From Gracilaria gracilis (lineage: Eukaryota > Rhodophyta > Florideophyceae > Gracilariales > Gracilariaceae), in contig JARGSG010000024.1 of NCBI GenBank assembly GCA_030374805.1, positions 248,001-312,000 of the forward strand: a stretch of 64,000 nt of DNA, written 5' to 3'. A model generated the notes under the pieces. That model ran no database searches, had not been told where the DNA came from, and saw only the letters and a list, made by a program, of their open reading frames with translations. This document shows positions 57,856-64,000 of the stretch, piece by piece (the first letter of the stretch is position 1; every line of letters starts with the position of its first letter). The translations under genes and the position numbers were made by a program.

Positions 57856-59268
57856 CCGGTGGGTTGCACTGGAAAAATAAATTGCGCGACCGTCCGGCTC
57901 CTCGCTCTGCCCGCCGGCGGTCAACTATGCGCGCACTTCGCTCGACCCCTTTCGCCCCCCGCTCGCGCGCTACATGGTAGCATCGCCTGGGGCGCGCTGC
58001 CCCGGGCCGCCATCGCTTGCGCACATGATCTGCCCCTTTCTCCGCGTGCTACCGCGCTCCTACTGCGCGTACGCTCAACTACTCAAGGACTGGACGGGTT
58101 GCTTAGCGGTTGTCTCGGCTCTCATGCCCATAGGTATGTTGCGGCTAGAGCACTGCCAAAGCGAAACCTACCGTGTGCAATTGACTTCGTGATGGGCTCC
58201 CAAGTCTATAGACTTTGTTGTGGCTCTGAAATTTGGTTGACATCGGACAGGATAAGTATGTATATAACTTCTCTACTTTATTTGTTCATTCTAAATGGAA
58301 GTACAGAATCTAGATGATAATCTATTGTGAAGATTGATGATTACTGTTTTTCCTGCATCTTTACGGCGAAGCGACAATGTGCCTCCGCTGCAACTACGAT
58401 GCGATTCCAAACGACTTCCCTCTTTCCTACTATACATTGTGTGGCATACAATTCGGTGCATCGCAAAATGTTTGCGATCACTAATTTCTTACGTCTCTAA
58501 CTGGTTTGGGACCAACACTTCTCCACTCTATTTCAAAGCTCAGCAACGTCCTACTATCATCTACACCCTTTTCTTGTTCTGTTGTCGGATCTGCATGCTT
58601 GCGCAACAATTTCTACGCTACACTCTCTTGGATTTTTACAACGGTCTTGATTTTGCGTCTGTATGACGTTCATCATGTTGATAACGTTTACACCTCTCGA
58701 TAAATTGCGTCTGCTTCTGGGCCACAGGTTACTCGTTCCTTCTACATCGGCCACATTTTCTCCGGCAATGCAACGTCTTGGATTACGAAAACAATTTCGT
58801 TTTCAACATTACTTCGAGAACCGGTCTCTCTCGCTCTCCTTGAGAGAAGAAGTGGCCTCCTTTCGTCCGTTCTTCGTGCCGCCATTGCGTTCTGCCGTAC
58901 GAGGCGTATGCTCTATACTACGCTACTACGTTTTACTACTCCTTGTTTTTCCTTTGTTTGACGAAGTGAAGTACCCTCCGCTTTGCGGGTGCGGGAAGAT
59001 CCTTCAAAGGTCTGTTTGTTGTGGTGCGGGGTTAGCTGCTTAATTGCGGGGACCCGTCCTACATCGATCGCCTGGCTCCCAAGGTTGGGCCAGGAACACC
59101 TCAAGTTCACACCTCCTCCACCGGTAGGGGACTCGCGAAGTTGAAGAAGAAGAAGTTCAAGAAGTTCAAGAAGAAGAAGAAACGTTCCTACCCCGTAGGT
59201 CGCGATATCCTTATCTCGTAGAAGAAGGTTGATCATACACTTTCTTCCGTCGCTCCCCGGACGCTTCA
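57856..59268. other. Rest of 5' LTR and leader of the copia element
   Basis: No gene. Includes GC-rich sequence near 57880-58030, AT-richer sequence after, and a purine repeat (aagaagaagaagttcaagaa, about 59146-59182) shortly before the start codon. No convincing initiator-tRNA primer-binding site was identified. Confidence 0.5.
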
Positions 59269-62200
59269 ATGTCGGGCACAAATGAGGGTCTCCTTGGCAG
59301 GTTTCCAAAGCTCAAGGTCCCCACCGACTACATTCTCTGGCGTCGTCGTCTTCTGGCGTATCTCCGCAGAGACGACCCATTTCTCTCCGGTCTTGATCCA
59401 CGTCCTGATGGGTTCAACCCCACTAACCGGGCAATGAGATCTTGGTTCGAAAAGTCAGTCAAAGCGAAGAGCACCATCACACTCTGCCTCGGTGACTCTC
59501 CGCTTGCTCTTGTTCGAATATTTGTCGATGATGATGACAAAACGGCCAAAGATCTCTGGGATGAACTGCAGCGCGTGTACACAACCACCAACGCGCAAGC
59601 TGTGCAGAACATCCGCCATCGTCTGGACACTTTGGTATACAAGGACAGCGACGACTGGAATAAGCACGTCGCTAAGTTCCTGGAAGTAGTTGGGGAACTT
59701 GCCACCTTCGATGAGGAACTTTCGGAGAAAGAAAAAGTCTCCAAACTCATTCGAAGTCTCCCCAACTCCTTTGCTCCCTTGGCCATGATGTCAAACCTAA
59801 CGAATGTCGGGTTCGACTCCATTCTGAACGCTGTCGAAGCTGAAGTGGCTCGTCGCAAGAACCCTAACAACCCGACATCCTCCGCTCCTTCGTCCACCCC
59901 CACTACCCAGCCAAAAGCCAACGCGGCAAACAAGGGTGGTCGAAAGCAGCGAAACCGGCGTAACAAGTCCTCGGCTACCAAGAGCCGCTACGATGACAAT
60001 TGCTACTACTGCGGTCGTCGTGGACATTACGCTCGAGGTTGCTACAAACGCAAACGTGAGGAGTCTGACAATAATGATAACCAGCACAACTCCAACGGAC
60101 GGCAGCAATCTAATCGCAACAACGGTGGTTCTCGTCGTTTACAGTATGGGTCCCACAAAGGAGGACAACGTCAATCCAACTGGAACTCAGGGTTTGCACC
60201 AAGGGGGGATGGAAATGATAATCGTAACTCAAATCATAACTCCAAACCTCGTTCATATGTGGTGCAAAGAAATGATGATCCGCCTCCTTCACCTGGCTTC
60301 AACTGCAATATGGCCAAGTTCAAGAGTAAGATCGCTCTTCTTTCTCAAACGAAATTGGACTCAGCCTATATTGACTCAGGGGCAACTCATCACTTCTTCC
60401 ATTCGCGGAAGTCGTTCATTCGCTACGAACGAATTGAGATCGAGACTGTTCAGGCTGCCTCAGGAACAGCTCGTCTCGTTGGCAAAGGTCATGTCTGGAT
60501 ACCTTTGAACCGTGGTACAGTCATCGAGGCTTACCATGCGCATGCCTTTGAGTCGAACATCCTTTCTGTTGGCGTTCTCAGTGTAGAGTTCATGGTGATG
60601 TTCACTTCCACCATTTGGCCATTCAATGGATGTTTCATCATGGATCCTAACCGAAACTCTGAAATCATTTGGGAAACGGAAATCAACCAAGTCCTCTTCG
60701 TCATGGACCTCGCTGATAACGACAAACAAGTGATGGTCGTGAACGCAAGTAACAGCAATCAGGAGCTGGCTTTGGAATGGCACGGTCGAACTGGTCATCT
60801 TCACCCAAGTAGATACCAGAACCTTGCCAAGTCTTTCGACTCTGTGCCTTACTTTCAACGTTCCATCTTGGAGTCGTTGACGTGCGTCCCTTGCCTCACA
60901 GGCAAGAAGAAACGGAACCCAATCACCGCCCGGTCGCGATCCGTTTCGACGTCAAGTCCCTTGGAACTTATCCACATGGACCTGTCGGGAAAGATTTCGC
61001 CATCTCTCTCTGATGCAATCTACGCCATGGCCGTACTGGATGACCACAATTCCAAGTCGGACGTTTTCTTCTTGATGGACAAGACAGGTGCTAGTGTTTT
61101 GAAGCACCTGGCTTGGTACAAACGCAGATCGGAGCTAGAACTTAACCACTCGTTTCGCTTGAAGAATGTTCGCCTGGACGAGGCCGGCGAACACAAAACC
61201 AGTGAGTTGGACACTTTCTGCTTCGATCATGGCATAGTCTTGGACTACTCTCCTGCCTACGCCTCCGAATCTAATGGAGCCGCGGAGAGACTTATCCAAG
61301 AACATTGGACCAGGGCTCGTGTACTTCTCTTCGCGAGCAAACTGCCCATTTCCTTCTGGGCAGAGGCAATGAACCATGCCAACTGGCTCCGAAATAGGGC
61401 TCCATCTTCAAGGATACAAGGACGGATACCGATTCTGGAATGGAATCCGTCCATTATAATCGACTTTACGAACATTCCGAACTTTGGTCAGCCTGGCTAC
61501 GCCTTTGTATATCGGTCCAAGACCGTGGCATCAAAGAAGTTCCTCCCCCGTTCTGTCTTCGCGCACTTCGTGGGCATGCAGAGCGACACCACACTCGCCC
61601 GTGTGTTTGTGCCGGGGAAGAACTCGGTCGTCACTTGCCGTATTCTGGACTTCAAGGCTGTCAACTCCTCTCCTCTTCCAAACATCTCCACCCTCCTGGA
61701 GGGTATAACTCGCCAACGGGACACAGAGGAGACGGACCATACCTCACAGACCGATAGCGGTCCTGACTTGGAAGACCACCTGGTAAAGGCGATGACAACA
61801 ATCGCGCATAACTTTCCAAATGTATGGGTCTCCAAGAAAACTGTGTATGACCCCAACGTTCCAATTAGTTTCAAGGACGCGTGCAGAGATCCCGGTTGGT
61901 GTGAGGCCATCGACCGCGAGATGAATGCACTCATCCGCCGTAACACTTGGGAACTTATACCCAGGGAATCCTGGATGAAACCGGTTCCGTATACTTGGGT
62001 CTTCAAGGAGAAGATGCTGGATGGAATCGGGAAAAAGTTCTTGAAGAAGGCACGCTGTTGTCCACGGGGAGACAAGCAGAAGCCCTTCATTGACTTCGAT
62101 CCGTTCAACACTTATGCTCCAGTAGCCTGTCATGAAGCACTACGCATTCTTCTCTCAATTGCCGCTGCACAAAACCTTTTTCTGGAGGGAGCAGACATCT

Positions 62201-63441
62201 CAAACGCCTACTTATATGGAAAACTGGATGTTCCGATAATTATGGAACAACCCTGTAACTCCACCGGCATTGTGGAGAAGACAGCACATGTCTGCAAAAT
62301 GCTTAACTCCATCTACGGTGCAGTCCAAGCTGGAATAATATGGGGTTCCCTCTTTTCTGAAGCTCTCCTATCATGGAACTTTGTGACATCAGCTTTCGAC
62401 TCTCGCGTCTTCATGTTCCGCGAGCAGGACAACTTCCTGATCTTGGCTGTTATTGTCGACGACTGCGCATTCGCTGCCAACAATGCCAGACTTCTAAATG
62501 ACTTCAAACACAAACTGTCTGCAACGTTTGATGTGAAGCTCTATGGGGAGCTGAAGTCATTCATAGGTTGGAATATTAAGCGATCTCCTTCCGGCATTAA
62601 GGTTAATCAATATGGATATGCACTACAAGTTCTCAAGAAGTTTGGTATGCAGCAGTGCAATGCAGTTGGATCACCTTTACCTACGGCTGCCAATGTACTG
62701 CCATCTCGTGAAGAAGACGTCATTCTTTCGACAGATGATCATGCAGAGTACAGGTCAGGGATTGGTGCATTACTTTACATTTCTCTATCTACCCGTCCTG
62801 ACCTTTCCTTTCCCATCTCAGCGCTCTCAAGGCATTTACATAACCCATGTGAACGACACTTATCGCTGCTCAAACGATTATTTAAGTACTTGGCTGGCAC
62901 CATGGATTATGGACTTCATTTTCCAGCCAACCGTCCCATTTCTCCCGCCTCACTCTGTGCGTACGCTGACGCCGATTGGGGGGGATGCATTGAAACTCGT
63001 AAGTCCACAACCGGGTACGTTATCGTCGTCAACGACGCACCAGTCATGTGGAAATCAAAGCGTCAAACGGTAATTGCTCTCTCTTCGGCAGAGGCAGAGT
63101 ATATCGCTCTTTCTACTTGCGCGAAAGACCTTTCGTGGATACGAAAGATGTATTTTGAATTCGCACACATCCAGCCTTGGAGCGAGGATCTATGGTTCGA
63201 AGCCACAAAGATCATGAATGATAGCTCGGCTGCTATATCCTTGACCACGAGTCAACAGATATCTGCTCGAAACAAGCACATCGATTTGAAGACGCACCAT
63301 GTGCGGGACCTGGAGAGAGGTCAAATTGTTAAGCTGTGCAAAATCCCAAGGAGTCAACAGATCGCTGATATACTGACAAAGTGTGCGTCCCTCCTAGAAG
63401 TGAGGAGGATGGTCAGCTTGATGCATATTGACTCGTTCTAA
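59269..63441 (+). CDS. Copia gag-pol polyprotein, intact
   Basis: 1390 residues in one frame. Order: Gag (UBN2-type; DYILWRRRLLAYLRRDD, LWDELQRVYTT, LIRSLPNSF), zinc knuckle CYYCGRRGHYARGC (residue 245), protease IDSGATHHFF (369), integrase HHCC (HGRTGHLH...CVPCLTGK, from 505), integrase core Asp 571 (HMDLSG), Asp 637 (RLDEAG) and Glu 667 (ASESNGAAERL), reverse transcriptase (VFKEKMLDG, GADISNAYLYG, VIVDDCAFAA at about 1064, with V-D-D instead of Y-V-D-D), and RNase H (ADADWGGCIETRKSTTGY, LSSAEAEYIALS, NKHIDLKTHHVRD). Integrase before RT identifies Ty1/copia. No stops. Confidence 0.97.
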   Translation: MSGTNEGLLGRFPKLKVPTDYILWRRRLLAYLRRDDPFLSGLDPRPDGFNPTNRAMRSWFEKSVKAKSTITLCLGDSPLALVRIFVDDDDKTAKDLWDELQRVYTTTNAQAVQNIRHRLDTLVYKDSDDWNKHVAKFLEVVGELATFDEELSEKEKVSKLIRSLPNSFAPLAMMSNLTNVGFDSILNAVEAEVARRKNPNNPTSSAPSSTPTTQPKANAANKGGRKQRNRRNKSSATKSRYDDNCYYCGRRGHYARGCYKRKREESDNNDNQHNSNGRQQSNRNNGGSRRLQYGSHKGGQRQSNWNSGFAPRGDGNDNRNSNHNSKPRSYVVQRNDDPPPSPGFNCNMAKFKSKIALLSQTKLDSAYIDSGATHHFFHSRKSFIRYERIEIETVQAASGTARLVGKGHVWIPLNRGTVIEAYHAHAFESNILSVGVLSVEFMVMFTSTIWPFNGCFIMDPNRNSEIIWETEINQVLFVMDLADNDKQVMVVNASNSNQELALEWHGRTGHLHPSRYQNLAKSFDSVPYFQRSILESLTCVPCLTGKKKRNPITARSRSVSTSSPLELIHMDLSGKISPSLSDAIYAMAVLDDHNSKSDVFFLMDKTGASVLKHLAWYKRRSELELNHSFRLKNVRLDEAGEHKTSELDTFCFDHGIVLDYSPAYASESNGAAERLIQEHWTRARVLLFASKLPISFWAEAMNHANWLRNRAPSSRIQGRIPILEWNPSIIIDFTNIPNFGQPGYAFVYRSKTVASKKFLPRSVFAHFVGMQSDTTLARVFVPGKNSVVTCRILDFKAVNSSPLPNISTLLEGITRQRDTEETDHTSQTDSGPDLEDHLVKAMTTIAHNFPNVWVSKKTVYDPNVPISFKDACRDPGWCEAIDREMNALIRRNTWELIPRESWMKPVPYTWVFKEKMLDGIGKKFLKKARCCPRGDKQKPFIDFDPFNTYAPVACHEALRILLSIAAAQNLFLEGADISNAYLYGKLDVPIIMEQPCNSTGIVEKTAHVCKMLNSIYGAVQAGIIWGSLFSEALLSWNFVTSAFDSRVFMFREQDNFLILAVIVDDCAFAANNARLLNDFKHKLSATFDVKLYGELKSFIGWNIKRSPSGIKVNQYGYALQVLKKFGMQQCNAVGSPLPTAANVLPSREEDVILSTDDHAEYRSGIGALLYISLSTRPDLSFPISALSRHLHNPCERHLSLLKRLFKYLAGTMDYGLHFPANRPISPASLCAYADADWGGCIETRKSTTGYVIVVNDAPVMWKSKRQTVIALSSAEAEYIALSTCAKDLSWIRKMYFEFAHIQPWSEDLWFEATKIMNDSSAAISLTTSQQISARNKHIDLKTHHVRDLERGQIVKLCKIPRSQQIADILTKCASLLEVRRMVSLMHIDSF

Positions 63442-63914
63442 GAAGAATTGTTGGGATCTACTGACTACACTAACTACTTTGTTATGTTTTGTATTGTCTT
63501 TTTTGTTTGATACATGTTTGAATGTCTGAATTATTGTTTATGAATGCTTTTGGTTCACAACCTTCTCCGTTTTCCCACAGAGGTACATGTGTTTTTGTCT
63601 CAACGGGTTTTTTACATGATACCAGGGTTTTGGAGTTTACTGGTGTGAACAAGTAATGACTCCCCAGCTTGGAGCTGGTGGAACTATGTGTGTGATGTGT
63701 TATGTATGAATGTATTTATATTATGTTTTGAATGTTGCACCACGCCTTTGGCATTTGCAAGATGATGCCAGAGAAGAGACAGATTTGCAGAGAAATCGTG
63801 TCTACAGACCTTGCTCTTCGGTCGCTGATATTATATTTTACTTGTGAATTGGGCTCAGTAACTAGATGCTTATTATTGGTGTAGGAAGAGTAGTCGCTTC
63901 GCCTTGAGGGACGG
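63442..63914 (+). other. 3' untranslated region of the copia element
   Basis: 474 bp between the polyprotein stop and the 3' LTR start; T/G-rich, no gene. Confidence 0.5.
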
Positions 63915-64000
63915 TGTTGATACTGGTCGGCCTCTTGCAAGGCGAGAGCGCCACACACACGTCATTTGTGCGCAGTGCAACGCCCGGCGCACAGCAATGC
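63915..64000 (+). repeat. Start of 3' LTR, cut by window edge
   Basis: First 86 bp, identical to 57769-57854. Confidence 0.88.

Larger units (their letters stand above)
57769..64000 (+). mobile_element. Ty1/copia LTR retrotransposon, 3' LTR cut by window edge
   Basis: The sequence starting TGTTGATACTGGTCGGCCTC occurs at 57769 and again at 63915, identical for the 86 bp visible before the window ends. This marks the start of the 5' and 3' LTRs. Between them lies one intact 1390-codon polyprotein. The 5' LTR length cannot be measured because the 3' copy is incomplete; the end of the 5' LTR and the primer-binding site lie somewhere before 59269. The purine-rich ttgagggacgg just before 63915 is a candidate polypurine tract. 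Identity of the LTR starts suggests recent insertion. Confidence 0.88.

Overview
The window looks like nuclear DNA of a photosynthetic eukaryote with few introns and many transposons. A compact florideophyte red alga such as Chondrus would fit, but that name is an inference. The support is: a eukaryotic CCR4-NOT subunit gene (CNOT11) with a clean 111-bp GT-AG intron; a decayed chlorophyll synthase copy; RING-kinase, class-3 lipase, J-domain and heparinase II/III-like relics; and five classes of eukaryotic mobile element. No rRNA, recognisable tRNA, CRISPR array or bacterial operon was seen.

Layout. 0-7.7 kb: transposon copy A of a CACTA/tnp2-like family, with a broken transposase, a divergent accessory gene and a second accessory gene. 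7.9-12.7 kb: a frameshifted ketopantoate-reductase-like relic, then a 3.8-kb single reading frame on the minus strand with four in-frame stops, joining a ParB-like domain, a lysine-rich linker with a SUMO-interaction-like motif, a 2-oxoglutarate/Fe(II)-dioxygenase-like domain and an acidic tail. 13.0-15.1 kb: a tandem array of a 0.92-kb non-coding unit with long near-perfect palindromes, pre-miRNA-like hairpins and a TATA box. 15.4-17.1 kb: one unknown small ORF, a 110-bp tandem repeat and orphan subterminal repeats. 17.2-20.1 kb: a complete PIF/Harbinger element with TAA target duplication. 21.7-26.5 kb: transposon copy B, the least damaged, with the same divergent gene pair. 26.6-31.2 kb: decayed host genes (chlorophyll synthase, J-domain protein, heparinase II/III-like enzyme). 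32.3-39.7 kb: transposon copy C. 39.9-46.1 kb: a decayed RING-kinase gene, a decayed lipase and the CNOT11 gene, which looks functional. 46.5-49.7 kb: a hAT transposase and an unknown ORF. 50.6-57.1 kb: a tyrosine-recombinase retrotransposon of Ngaro/PAT type with split direct repeats. 57.8 kb to the end: a Ty1/copia element with an intact 1390-codon polyprotein and a 3' LTR cut by the window edge.

How the parts relate. The most unusual signals are (1) the repeated head-to-head pairing of a tnp2-like transposase with an unrecognised basic/acidic accessory protein in three diverged copies, plus a second accessory family seen twice; (2) the ParB-like plus dioxygenase-like frame, which suggests a DNA-binding and base- or protein-modifying factor; and (3) the palindrome/hairpin tandem array, which could be a source of double-stranded or small RNA. 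Across the window, damaged genes have mostly lost function by in-frame stops and less often by frameshifts, whereas CNOT11, transposase B, the hAT transposase, the RT/RNase H and recombinase ORFs and the copia polyprotein carry none. That points to substitution-driven decay and not to a changed genetic code.
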